A DNA stretch of 37,274 bases from an uncultured Bryobacteraceae bacterium (lineage in GTDB: Bacteria; Acidobacteriota; Terriglobia; Bryobacterales; Bryobacteraceae), in assembly GCA_955652915.1 (NCBI GenBank), contig CATPCJ010000225.1, positions 1 through 37,274 on the forward strand, given 5' to 3'. A program made the translations under genes and the position numbers. Positions 7,712 through 15,818 of this stretch are shown here, piece after piece (position 1 is the first letter of the stretch; every line of letters begins with the position of its first letter). The notes beneath the pieces were generated by a model. The model saw nothing but the letters and a program-made list of their open reading frames with translations. It was not told where the DNA came from and searched no databases.

Positions 7712-8620
7712 GTGAGCAACGGAACACTTGAAATCAAGGCAATCTCCGGACATGCCGGCCCAGTTCCGGGACGCGATGCGTCGCGCGACTACGGAATTTG
7801 CAAGGTGATTGACGTTACTACCTGCATTGGCTGCAAAGCTTGTGAAGTGGCGTGCCTGGAATGGAACGGCTATCCGTTCCGCGAAACTGTTTTCGACAAC
7901 ACGTATCAGACCATGCCGGATCTGGCGTGGAACTACTACAACCTGATCCGCTTCAACGAACACGTTGCCGAGGACGGAACGCTCAGTTGGCTGATGCGCA
8001 AGGACGGCTGCATGCACTGCGCCGATCCGGGCTGCCTGCGCGCCTGTCCGGCGGATGGCGCCATCGTCCAATACGCCAACGGCATAGTCGATTTCAACCA
8101 GGATCACTGCATCGGCTGCCAGTACTGCGTTACCGGCTGCCCGTTCAATATTCCGAAATTCAATTCCGAGACCAAGAAAGTTCACAAGTGCACGCTGTGT
8201 TCGGATCGCGTGGGCGCGGGACTGGAGCCGGCGTGCATCAAGGCCTGCCCCACCGGCTGTCTGCACTTCGGCAGCAAGGAGGACATGACGGATCTGGCGC
8301 AGAACCGCGCCAAGCAACTGCGCGAGCACACGTCACATAAGAACGCCGGCGTATACGATCCGGCGGGAGTCGGCGGCACCCACGTTATTTATGTTCTGCA
8401 TGATATCGAGCATCCGGAATTGTACGGCGGCTTGCCGAAGAATCCGCGTGTTCCGTTGCTGGTTCGCCTGTGGAAAGGCCCGCTGAAGTGGTTGGGGAAC
8501 CTGGCGATCACGGCGGGAATCCTCGCGGCAGCCGGCCACTATATCCGCTTTGGTCCGAAGCGCCTGGATGAGCATCAGGACGAGGATCGGGACGAGGCCA
8601 AGAAGGGCGAGCCGAAATGA
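7712..8620 (+). CDS. fdnH: Formate dehydrogenase-N beta (iron-sulfur) subunit
   Basis: Electron-transfer subunit carrying four [4Fe-4S] clusters between the periplasmic alpha subunit and the membrane cytochrome. Four Cys groups are seen: CIGCKACEVAC, CMHCADPGCLRAC, CIGCQYCVTGC and CTLCSDRV with a later CIKAC. The C-terminus has one transmembrane helix (WLGNLAITAGILAAAGHYI), as in FdnH, anchoring it from the periplasmic side. 302 residues is normal. The GTG start at 7712 lies 10 bp after the fdnG stop, with a purine-rich GAGGGCAAA upstream. It overlaps fdnI by 4 bp (ATGA). Confidence 0.94.
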   Translation: MSNGTLEIKAISGHAGPVPGRDASRDYGICKVIDVTTCIGCKACEVACLEWNGYPFRETVFDNTYQTMPDLAWNYYNLIRFNEHVAEDGTLSWLMRKDGCMHCADPGCLRACPADGAIVQYANGIVDFNQDHCIGCQYCVTGCPFNIPKFNSETKKVHKCTLCSDRVGAGLEPACIKACPTGCLHFGSKEDMTDLAQNRAKQLREHTSHKNAGVYDPAGVGGTHVIYVLHDIEHPELYGGLPKNPRVPLLVRLWKGPLKWLGNLAITAGILAAAGHYIRFGPKRLDEHQDEDRDEAKKGEPK

Positions 8621-9285
8621 GCGCAATCAGCAGTCCCGAAAAGATTCCGGCGGGATTTATTCAGCGCTACACTTTCACCGAACGCGTGTGCCACTGGGTG
8701 TCGTCGCTCACATACGTGTATTGCCTCTTCACCGGATTGGCCTTCTACTCGCCGCATCTTTATTGGATCGCATTCGTTCTGGGCGGCGGACCTACTTCGC
8801 GCTTCTGGCACCCCATTGTCGGCCTGCTCTTCCTGGCCGGCGCTGTCTGGATGCACGATCTATGGCGGCGCGAAATGGATGTCACCGAAACAGATAAGCG
8901 CTGGCTCCGCCGCGTGGAGGATTACGCATCCAATCAAGACGAGCTGCTTCCGCTTCAGGAGCGCTTCAACGCCGGGCAGAAAATCTTTTATTGGCTGATG
9001 TTCTACGGCGCCCTGGTGCTGCTCTTGTCGGGCATCTTCATCTGGTTTCCCGAATACATTTCGTTCCAAATAGCCTGGCTGCGGACGCTGATGATCGTGA
9101 TTCATGAGATTGCGGCATTGGCCACCATTGGCGGCTTCATCGTCCACGTCTACATGGGCATTTTCTTCGTCCCTGGCAGCATGACCGCCATGACCGTGGG
9201 CTATGTATCCAGAACATGGGCCAGGATGCATCATCGCTTGTGGTACATCCGCGTAACCGGCGGCGATCTCGATCGGGAGAAATGA
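8617..9285 (+). CDS. fdnI: Formate dehydrogenase-N gamma subunit (cytochrome b556)
   Basis: Membrane subunit that carries two b hemes and passes electrons to the quinone pool. The 222 residues contain four predicted transmembrane helices. Likely heme ligand histidines lie in FTERVCHWVSSL (first helix), near FWHPIVGLLFL (second) and in VIHEIAALATIGGFIVHVYMG (fourth). Its position after fdnH, with an ATGA overlap, fixes the assignment. The overlap with fdhE is also ATGA. Confidence 0.92.
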   Translation: MSAISSPEKIPAGFIQRYTFTERVCHWVSSLTYVYCLFTGLAFYSPHLYWIAFVLGGGPTSRFWHPIVGLLFLAGAVWMHDLWRREMDVTETDKRWLRRVEDYASNQDELLPLQERFNAGQKIFYWLMFYGALVLLLSGIFIWFPEYISFQIAWLRTLMIVIHEIAALATIGGFIVHVYMGIFFVPGSMTAMTVGYVSRTWARMHHRLWYIRVTGGDLDREK

Positions 9286-10046
9286 AATATGATCTGGATC
9301 ATAGAATCGCCCGCGCAACGGCGTTGGCCGAGGTTTATCCCGCTGCACGCGAGATCCTGACCTTCTATCGCGAACTCGCCGTGTTTCAAAAATCCGTTTC
9401 GGAGGATCTGCGCGCGAGACCGGAAACCGATGTCCGTGCATTAGTCCGATACTTTCCCGCCTTGTTGGATGTGGTTTCGAGAAACGGGCCGCCCCAATTG
9501 ACTTCGTTCGCGGGTGTGAACCTGGATACGTCCGCCAAGCAGGAAGAGATCCTGCTGGCATGTTGGGAAGGCGATGCCGCGGCCGATCCCGCGAGTTCCG
9601 GCGCCGGCCGATTTTACGCGCGAGCGCTGTTGCAACCGTATGCCGAATATCTCGCATCACGCGGGAATATCCAACGGGATGCCGCCGAGCCCCGGTGCCC
9701 TTTCTGTAACGGACTCCCGGTAGTTGGAGTATTGCGCGGCGAAGGAGATGGCGCCAAACGCTCGCTGCTTTGCTCGCTGTGCGCCACCGAATGGTTATAC
9801 CGGCGCGTGATCTGCCCAAGCTGCGGCGAAGAGAATAAGGACAAGCTGCCGGTCTTCATGGCCGACCAGATCGCACATGTACGCGTCGATGCGTGCGATA
9901 CTTGCCAGACTTATGTGAAGTCGGTAGATCTCACCAAGGATGGTCACGCCGTGCCCGTGGTGGATGAGCTAGCCACAGTGGCACTGAACATCTGGGCGGA
10001 AGAACACGGCTACTCGAAATTCGAACCCAATTTGCTGGGGATGTAA
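9282..10046 (+). CDS. fdhE: FdhE: formate dehydrogenase accessory/redox-enzyme maturation protein
   Basis: Cytoplasmic zinc/iron-binding chaperone needed for assembly of membrane formate dehydrogenase. Four CxxC pairs are seen at residues 139/142 (CPFC), 164/167 (CSLC), 178/181 (CPSC) and 205/208 (CDTC). The N-terminal ~130 residues are helical. I chose the ATG at 9282, which overlaps the fdnI stop (ATGA) and has GGGAG upstream; a further in-frame ATG at 9216 would overlap fdnI by 70 bp and add residues unlike the family. 254 residues is slightly short compared with E. coli FdhE (~309). Last gene of the operon; fdhD and the sel genes are not in the window. Confidence 0.9.
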   Translation: MKYDLDHRIARATALAEVYPAAREILTFYRELAVFQKSVSEDLRARPETDVRALVRYFPALLDVVSRNGPPQLTSFAGVNLDTSAKQEEILLACWEGDAAADPASSGAGRFYARALLQPYAEYLASRGNIQRDAAEPRCPFCNGLPVVGVLRGEGDGAKRSLLCSLCATEWLYRRVICPSCGEENKDKLPVFMADQIAHVRVDACDTCQTYVKSVDLTKDGHAVPVVDELATVALNIWAEEHGYSKFEPNLLGM

Positions 10047-10066
10047 GGATATCCTCTCCCTCGTGG

Positions 10067-10148
10067 GGCAGGATGGCATCCTGCCGCGGATTGGTAATTC
10101 GCCTGGTGTGGGATCCGGAATTACTTACGGGCCGATTGCCAATCGGCC
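10067..10148. repeat. Intergenic palindromic repeat cluster between fdhE and the next gene
   Basis: Two perfect hairpins with 3-nt loops: GGCAGGAT-ggc-ATCCTGCC (10067-10085) and GGCCGATT-gcc-AATCGGCC (10130-10148). They lie between convergent genes and may act as a bidirectional terminator. The modules resemble those at 25146-25242. Confidence 0.7.
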
Positions 10149-10149
10149 G

Positions 10150-10524
10150 TCAATACTGGCGGACGACTTTCTTGTGCGTCTTCCGGTCGTAAATCAAACC
10201 CGCTCCGCCACCCGCTAGCGCGCCGATAGCCGCGCCTTTTCCACCGCCCGCCAGCGCTCCAATCGCTGCGCCGCCCGCGGCACTGCCGCCTACGATCGCC
10301 GCCGACTTTCCCTTGCTGCGCTCCTTCACTACATAGCGGCCGTTCGATCGCGCATAGCGACGCCTCCGTGTCGCCGCTTCAACGTATTGCGGTTGACTCG
10401 ACGAATCGGACACTGCGTAGCGATACGGAACATCGCTTTGCCCGGTTGCGGCAGCTACTGGAAAAGTGCCCAGCGTTAAAGCTAGCACGCCGGATGCTAG
10501 TAGGGCCTTAGGCTTTTTGGTCAT
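10150..10524 (-). CDS. Secreted glycine-zipper (YMGG-like) protein
   Basis: 124 residues with an N-terminal signal peptide (KKPKALLASGVLALTLGTFPVAA, in parts; cleavage near residue 25-26). The middle is Arg-rich. Residues ~75-112 are a glycine zipper: AAIVGGSAAGGAAIGALAGG followed by the near repeat KGAAIGALAGGGAGLIYD. Such segments insert in or pack against the outer membrane or oligomerise. It ends in a basic tail. Role unknown; an envelope or stress protein is the usual annotation. The gene is monocistronic, opposed to fdhE across the hairpin cluster. Confidence 0.8.
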   Translation of the reverse strand: MTKKPKALLASGVLALTLGTFPVAAATGQSDVPYRYAVSDSSSQPQYVEAATRRRRYARSNGRYVVKERSKGKSAAIVGGSAAGGAAIGALAGGGKGAAIGALAGGGAGLIYDRKTHKKVVRQY

Positions 10525-10630
10525 GATTACACGCCTCCATACCTCACATGTAGAAGCACGTCACCAGCCAATGGATCTAGCCGCTGTAACAACGACTTGC
10601 AAAACCTAATCGCTGTCTCTACGGAGTTTT

Positions 10631-11152
10631 TTACCGCTTTACCGGCGATTGCACCATTTCAAGCAGGTATGGGAAGGCGTTGATTGCCGTGCCGTGGTAC
10701 CAATGTTTTTCCGGTCCAAGGGCGTAGATGGTGAAGTGCAAATGGGGCGCGTTGGGATTCGCATTGCCGCTGGACCCTACATATCCGATCACGTCGCCGC
10801 GGCTTACGTGTTGGCCTTCCGCCAGCTTCGGCGCATAACCGTCCAGATGCGCGTAGTAGTAGCAGAACACACCCGCGTTATCGAAAAGATAGATGGTGTT
10901 TCCGCCCGGCTTGCTCAGGAAAAGCTTCGCAATGACACCATCCACCACGGCGTGGACCGGCGTGCCGCGAGGCTGCATTATGTCGATAGCCTCGTGCTTT
11001 GCCGTGCCGCGCATTTGATCGAAGGTATCGTAAAGATCCCTCGCTTTCAGTGCTTCGATGGGTGGAAACTGAAGAGTGGGCACGGGCGGCGTGCCCGCCG
11101 CGAAAATCGAGATGCAGCTAACAATCAATGCCGCTAGCTTTCGCTTCATCAC
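10631..11152 (-). CDS. M23 (LytM-type) peptidoglycan endopeptidase
   Basis: A 173-residue secreted zinc peptidase-like protein that would cut peptide crosslinks in peptidoglycan. There is a signal peptide at 1-20. The LytM motifs HEAID (H53, D57) and HLHF near residue 136 are both present, with YYYAHLDGY and the DVIGYVGSSGN loop between them. The start is GTG at 11152 or ATG at 11149; GGAGGA just upstream suits the ATG better. It begins immediately after the stop of the L,D-transpeptidase gene, so the two are co-transcribed and likely remodel the same cell wall. Confidence 0.88.
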   Translation of the reverse strand: MMKRKLAALIVSCISIFAAGTPPVPTLQFPPIEALKARDLYDTFDQMRGTAKHEAIDIMQPRGTPVHAVVDGVIAKLFLSKPGGNTIYLFDNAGVFCYYYAHLDGYAPKLAEGQHVSRGDVIGYVGSSGNANPNAPHLHFTIYALGPEKHWYHGTAINAFPYLLEMVQSPVKR

Positions 11153-12175
11153 TCACTCCTCCAGGATCGCCGGGACACCGGGTTTCACCATTAGCGAGAG
11201 TTCTTGGGCATCCCAATTTGTTAAGCGGATACATCCGTGGCTCTCGGTATGGCCAATCGAATTTGGAGACGGTGTTCCGTGGATGCCGTAGTGCTCTTTC
11301 GACAAACCGATCCACACTACGCCGGCGGGATTATTTGGACCGGCCGGTATTCGGGCCTTCGACTGGTCCGGCTTCGCATCCCAAAACAAATCCGGATTGT
11401 AGTTGAAGACCGGGTTGTGCTGAACGCCGGTTATCTTCCACTCACCGATAGGCAGGGGGTCATGCTCGCTTCCCATGGTGGCCGGATACTGGGCGAGTAT
11501 CGTTCCATCCGCCGCTAAGGCGGTAACCGTACGCTTCGTCTTCGAAACAACCACGCGATTGGCCGGTACGGTGAAGTCGCGCTGAACGCTGGGCGCCATT
11601 ATCTGTTCGCCGGCTTTCTTGAAATCCTTATCCGGATTCAGCTTCATCAACAACTGCGGATTGATGTGGAAGCGCTCGCCGAATTTCTCTTCCGGGGATT
11701 GATAGCCCAACGATTTCAGTTTGGCCTGTTGCATCAGGTCGCTAGGAATTTTTTCAAAATCTTCAGCCAGATCCTCGGCCGTGATGGTGTACTGCGCCAG
11801 CGACGGGGCATTGCCGGCGTCTAGAGCGGCCCAGGTATTCCGATCCACGATGCCGGTAATTTCCAGTTTGCGAGCCGACTGAAAGCCTTCGATTGCAACT
11901 CGAAGATTGTCGCCATACTGCCCATCGATTTCACCGGGCGAAAAATGCGCGCGATCCAGCAGGATTTGTGCACGAACCACCGCGGAGCCCTTGGCATTGG
12001 GACCCACGTCGTCGCGCGTTAGAGGATTATTGATCGCGGTGACGTCGAAAGCCGGCTCAGGCTTGTCGATTTTTCGCGCAGACTTGATGGGCCGTGCGGG
12101 TTTCTTATGCCGGCCGTCAGACCATCCGTACGAGGTGGCCAAACTTGCAAGCATCAGTACAACAATAGGCCTCAT
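11153..12175 (-). CDS. L,D-transpeptidase (YkuD) with peptidoglycan-binding domain
   Basis: 340 residues: signal peptide (1-17), a basic linker, a PG_binding_1 domain (~residues 68-118, with AQILLDRAHFSPGEIDGQYG and FQSARKLEITG) and a C-terminal YkuD catalytic domain ending in HTESHGCIRLTNWDA, where the Cys of SHGCIR is the nucleophile. An upstream HGT (YGIHGTPSP) supplies the conserved His. It forms 3-3 crosslinks or attaches proteins to the wall. It is the first gene of a two-gene unit with the M23 peptidase. Confidence 0.92.
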   Translation of the reverse strand: MRPIVVLMLASLATSYGWSDGRHKKPARPIKSARKIDKPEPAFDVTAINNPLTRDDVGPNAKGSAVVRAQILLDRAHFSPGEIDGQYGDNLRVAIEGFQSARKLEITGIVDRNTWAALDAGNAPSLAQYTITAEDLAEDFEKIPSDLMQQAKLKSLGYQSPEEKFGERFHINPQLLMKLNPDKDFKKAGEQIMAPSVQRDFTVPANRVVVSKTKRTVTALAADGTILAQYPATMGSEHDPLPIGEWKITGVQHNPVFNYNPDLFWDAKPDQSKARIPAGPNNPAGVVWIGLSKEHYGIHGTPSPNSIGHTESHGCIRLTNWDAQELSLMVKPGVPAILEE

Positions 12176-12223
12176 GCTTATTAGACGCCCGCGAACGCAA
12201 GTAGCTTCAGTGAATAACGAGAC

Positions 12224-13141
12224 TTAATGGTTCACGTTAAGTCCGCGCGGACCGGCCACCGCCAATTGTGGTTGAGAAACAGGAACGTTGGGTTCTCGTT
12301 TGGCATCGCGCTCAAGTTGACCTTGTCCTATCACGCGGGTAAATTCAGCTCCAAGATAGAAGATCTGGGCCGAGTAATAAACCCAAACCAGAACTGCCAC
12401 TAGAGATCCCGCCGCGCCATACGCGGAGCCGATTCCGGCCCAATTGAGGTATCCTCCCAGGATCGCTTTTCCAGTAATAAAGAGAACTCCAGTCACCGCG
12501 GCGCCCACCGCTACAACCCTCCACGGAAAAGTTACGTTCGGCACGAAGCGCAAGACGAGCGCGAATAAGAATGTGCTCGCCCCAAGAGAGAGGAAGAAAT
12601 TTACCACTTCCAGAATGAACATCGGCGTGGGCGCCATATTCGCGAACACGCTGTGAACCGCCGTTATGGTGGCTGAAGCGACCAGCGAGACGGCGATAAG
12701 CAATCCCACCGCGGCCACCAGCACGAACGAAAGAACCCGTTCCCGAAGCAGCCGGCGGAATCCTGTTGACTTGGATTTCCCGCCCCACATGCGGTTGAGC
12801 GCCTCCGTCAACTCGCTGAAGACGGCGGATGCTCCGAACAGCAGCGTTAAAGCGCCCAGCACGCTCGATAACAATCCATGCGGCGGTTTTCGTGCGATGG
12901 CGAGCAGTCCTTGAATAGTGGTCGCGGCGGTCTTGTCCATCAACACAGTCACATCGTAGATGAGCTCGTCCTGGACGGCTTTCTTGCCGAAAACCGTTGA
13001 GAGTCCAGCGACCACGAGAATAACGAGCGGAGCTAAGGACAACAGTGAGTAGAATGCGAGCGCCGCGCCCAGTCGTGGACCGTCATGGTCAATCCATCCG
13101 GAAATTGTCTGTTTACAGAGTGTCCAAGCGTGGCGGATCAT
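12224..13141 (-). CDS. YihY/BrkB-family inner membrane protein
   Basis: 305 residues with the family start: a short amphipathic N-terminus, GPRLGAALAFYSLLSLAPLVILVVAG, then a soluble loop (KKAVQDELIYDVTVLMD) and five more hydrophobic segments. The WGGKSKSTGFRRLLRERVLSF segment and the late YGAAGSLVAVLVWVYYSAQIFYLGAEFT segment are typical. Members were once called RNase BN; that is not supported. Transport or envelope function is inferred. It ends 48 bp before the L,D-transpeptidase start on the same strand. Confidence 0.9.
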   Translation of the reverse strand: MIRHAWTLCKQTISGWIDHDGPRLGAALAFYSLLSLAPLVILVVAGLSTVFGKKAVQDELIYDVTVLMDKTAATTIQGLLAIARKPPHGLLSSVLGALTLLFGASAVFSELTEALNRMWGGKSKSTGFRRLLRERVLSFVLVAAVGLLIAVSLVASATITAVHSVFANMAPTPMFILEVVNFFLSLGASTFLFALVLRFVPNVTFPWRVVAVGAAVTGVLFITGKAILGGYLNWAGIGSAYGAAGSLVAVLVWVYYSAQIFYLGAEFTRVIGQGQLERDAKREPNVPVSQPQLAVAGPRGLNVNH

Positions 13142-13234
13142 CGGCCCGATCCCTCGACATTAGACTCTCCCGCCAGCGACAAGTTACGGACCGACTGTAT
13201 CGTAGAATGAGATCGGCAATTGAGTACAAGGTAA

Positions 13235-13510
13235 ATGCATCGCAAAACGTGCTCGCACTTGGATCAAGTCAAGATCACCAGCACTGACAAAGTGGCTTGT
13301 GACGAATGCGTCGATTCGGGCGATCGCTGGCGGCATTTGCGATTGTGTCTTACCTGCGGACACGTGGGTTGCTGTGATTCATCGAAAAATAAGCACGCCG
13401 GCAAACATGCCGAAGTCATGGGACACCCGCTGGTCCGCTCCATCGAACCGGGCGAACGCTGGATGTGGTGTTATGAAGACGAAATAGGCGTCGGCAACCT
13501 GGACGTTTGA
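13235..13510 (+). CDS. UBP-type zinc finger protein
   Basis: 91 residues consisting almost entirely of a UBP-type zinc finger: CSHLDQV, CDECVDSGDRWRHLRLCLTCGHVGCCD in parts, then HAGKHAEVMGHPLV and a final WMWCYEDE. Cys and His are spaced for two or three zinc sites. In eukaryotes this fold binds the ubiquitin C-terminus; stand-alone bacterial versions are common but of unknown role. The ATG has AAGG 3-4 bp upstream. It is 10 bp from the OsmC gene and probably co-transcribed with it. Confidence 0.87.
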   Translation: MHRKTCSHLDQVKITSTDKVACDECVDSGDRWRHLRLCLTCGHVGCCDSSKNKHAGKHAEVMGHPLVRSIEPGERWMWCYEDEIGVGNLDV

Positions 13511-13520
13511 GGAGGAGAAA

Positions 13521-13943
13521 ATGGCCGATGTTTTGGTGCGCGGCAATGCCGGCGGATTCGCGCAGGAGATTCTCGCGCGATCGCACCGGATTGCTTCCGA
13601 CGAGCCGGTGGAGTCCGGCGGCACGGATACGGGACCATCGCCTTACGACTTGCTGCTCGCGGCATTGGGCTCCTGCACCTCCATGACAGTGGCGATGTAT
13701 GCGCGAAGAAAGAGCTGGCCGCTGAAAGAAGTGACGGTTCGTCTGCGGCATTCCAGGATTCACGCCGCCGATTGTGCCGACTGCGAAACGAAGGAAGGAA
13801 TGCTTGACCGGATCGAACGCGACATTGAACTCAGCGGATCCTTGACGGAGGAGCAGCGCGCCAAGCTACTGGAGATCTCGAACAAGTGTCCGGTGCATAG
13901 AACCCTCACGTCCGAGATCGAGATTCAAACCCGCCTGATCTGA
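13521..13943 (+). CDS. OsmC/Ohr-family peroxide-reducing protein
   Basis: 140-residue cytoplasmic protein that reduces organic hydroperoxides with two thiols. The catalytic Cys52 lies in ALGSCTSMTVAMYARRK and Cys123 in NKCPVHRTL. GGTDTGPSPYDLLLAALG matches the family turn before the first Cys. Two extra Cys at 85 and 88 (CADC) are unusual. The start has a strong GGAGGAGAAA. The stop is directly followed by the phosphoglucomutase ATG, with no spacer. Confidence 0.9.
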   Translation: MADVLVRGNAGGFAQEILARSHRIASDEPVESGGTDTGPSPYDLLLAALGSCTSMTVAMYARRKSWPLKEVTVRLRHSRIHAADCADCETKEGMLDRIERDIELSGSLTEEQRAKLLEISNKCPVHRTLTSEIEIQTRLI

Positions 13944-15626
13944 ATGCGGATCAAGACCGTCCCCACAGTACCCTTCCGCGATCAAAGGCCCGGAACTTCC
14001 GGGTTGCGTAAGAAGACTCGCGAGTTCATGCAGCCGAACTACCTCGAAAACTTCGTACAGTCAGTCTTCAATGCAATTCGCGCGCTTCAGAACCGCGACC
14101 GTGAGGGAGCGTTGCCCCAGTCTGCCTCGCCGGCCGATTTCGATAACACCACGCTAGTCGTTGGCGGCGACGGCCGCTACTACAATCGGCCTGCCATCCA
14201 AGCCATTATTCGTATCGCAGCCGGGAACGGTTTTGCACGGGTCCTGGTTGCGCGCGGGGGAATTTTGTCGACTCCCGCGATGTCGGCGGTTATTCGCCGA
14301 AGAAAGGCCCTCGGGGGTCTGGTTCTTTCCGCGAGCCACAATCCAGGCGGTCCGGATGAAGACTTCGGAATAAAGTACAACATGCAGAATGGCGGTCCGG
14401 CGCCGGAGCAAGTCACGGAGCGAATATTCCGGGAGACGTTGAAAATCGATCGCTATTGTTCCCTGGATAGTCCCGACGTCGACATCGATCGTGACGGTTC
14501 CCTGAAGATCGCGGGCACCGAAGTTGCCATCTTCGATCCGTTAGCGGACTACAGCGCGTTGATGGAAGAGCTCTTCGACTTTGAGGCTTTACGCGCGCAT
14601 TTTCGAAATGGCTTCCGCATGCTATTCGACGCGATGCATGGCGCCACCGGACCTTATGCGCGGCATATCTTCGAGGAACGGCTGGGTGCGCCTCCGGGCA
14701 CCGTACTGCATGGAGACCCGCTGGAAGATTTCGGAGGACACCATCCCGATCCAAATTTGGCGTACGCCGCTGACCTGGTGCGGTTGCTCGCCGATGGCAA
14801 CGCGCCGGATTTCGGAGCGGCCTGCGATGCGGATGGAGACCGGAACATGATTCTGGGCCGCACGGTTTTTGTCAGCCCGGGCGACTCGTTGGCGGTGATC
14901 GCCGAACACGCCGCGCATGCTATCCCGGGTTACCGTGGAGGTCTCAGCGGCGTAGCGCGATCGCTGCCCACCAGCACGGCGGTCGATCGGGTAGCGCGGG
15001 CGGCCGGGATAAATTCGTTTGAGACGCCCACCGGCTGGAAGTATTTTGGCGCCTTGTTGGACGCGGGGTTGTGTACGCTGTGCGGCGAAGAAAGTTTCGG
15101 AACCGGCTCCAACCACATTCGCGAGAAGGATGGCATCTGGGCAGTGCTGTGTTGGCTGTCGTTGTTGGCGGTGTCGAAAAAATCCGTCGCCGAAGTGCTG
15201 CACGATCACTGGCGCAAGTTTGGACGCAGCTATTTTCAACGGCACGATTACGATAAGTTGGTGGCGAAATCGGCTGCGGCAATGATGCAGGATCTGGAAG
15301 CTCAAATGCCAGGCATGCCCGGCCGTTCCTTGGGAAACTTCGTCGTGTCCAGCGCGGAAGATGTAAGTTATCGGGATCCAGTCACCGGCGCGGAAACAGA
15401 ACACGCCGGTATTCGCATCGTCTTCTCGAACGATTCCCGAATCGTATTTCGTCTCTCGGGAACAGGTACCGAAGGAGCGACGCTGCGCCTTTATCTGGAA
15501 CGCTACGAGCGAGAGAATACCGATGCCGATGTCGAGACCGTTCTCGCGCCTCTGGCCGAAATTGCGCGCGAGCTTCTCGGATTGCAGCAGCGCTTCGGGC
15601 GCGAAAAACCTACGGTAATAACTTAA
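13944..15626 (+). CDS. pgm: Alpha-D-glucose phosphate-specific phosphoglucomutase
   Basis: Interconverts glucose 1-phosphate and glucose 6-phosphate, linking glycogen and UDP-sugar synthesis with glycolysis. FRDQRPGTSGLRKKTREF at 11-28 is the family start. The phosphoserine is Ser131 of SASHNPGG. The metal loop is DADGDRNM (around residue 297) and the sugar-binding loop is GEESFGTGSNHIREKDG (~residues 380-396). The C-terminal phosphate-binding RLSGTGTEGATLR is complete. 560 residues is normal. The ATG abuts the OsmC stop, so translation is probably coupled. Confidence 0.94.
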   Translation: MRIKTVPTVPFRDQRPGTSGLRKKTREFMQPNYLENFVQSVFNAIRALQNRDREGALPQSASPADFDNTTLVVGGDGRYYNRPAIQAIIRIAAGNGFARVLVARGGILSTPAMSAVIRRRKALGGLVLSASHNPGGPDEDFGIKYNMQNGGPAPEQVTERIFRETLKIDRYCSLDSPDVDIDRDGSLKIAGTEVAIFDPLADYSALMEELFDFEALRAHFRNGFRMLFDAMHGATGPYARHIFEERLGAPPGTVLHGDPLEDFGGHHPDPNLAYAADLVRLLADGNAPDFGAACDADGDRNMILGRTVFVSPGDSLAVIAEHAAHAIPGYRGGLSGVARSLPTSTAVDRVARAAGINSFETPTGWKYFGALLDAGLCTLCGEESFGTGSNHIREKDGIWAVLCWLSLLAVSKKSVAEVLHDHWRKFGRSYFQRHDYDKLVAKSAAAMMQDLEAQMPGMPGRSLGNFVVSSAEDVSYRDPVTGAETEHAGIRIVFSNDSRIVFRLSGTGTEGATLRLYLERYERENTDADVETVLAPLAEIARELLGLQQRFGREKPTVIT

Positions 15627-15650
15627 CCATCGTTTACGGCGGATGCCGTA

Positions 15651-15762
15651 CTACGTGGCGCGGACACTCGTGCCTGCAGCCTCGAGACTCGTCTCGAGGC
15701 TCTTCCCTCGCCGACCATCGAGACGAATCTCGATGCAGCAGCCTGAAAGGCCGCGCTACGTC
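15651..15762 (+). repeat. Dispersed ~110-bp intergenic repeat, copy A
   Basis: Starts with ctacgtGGCGCGGACACTCGTG, passes through the palindromes CCTCGAGACTCGTCTCGAGG and ATCGAGACGAATCTCGAT, and ends GGCCGCGCTACGTCAA. It matches 21001-21112 in the same orientation and 26992-27100 reversed. It lies between the phosphoglucomutase stop and the permease start; no gene is supported in this gap. Confidence 0.85.
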
Positions 15763-15818
15763 AAGCGGAGTAACCTTCCACCCTGCCTCCGCCGCTATAC
15801 TCGACGTAAGAATATCCA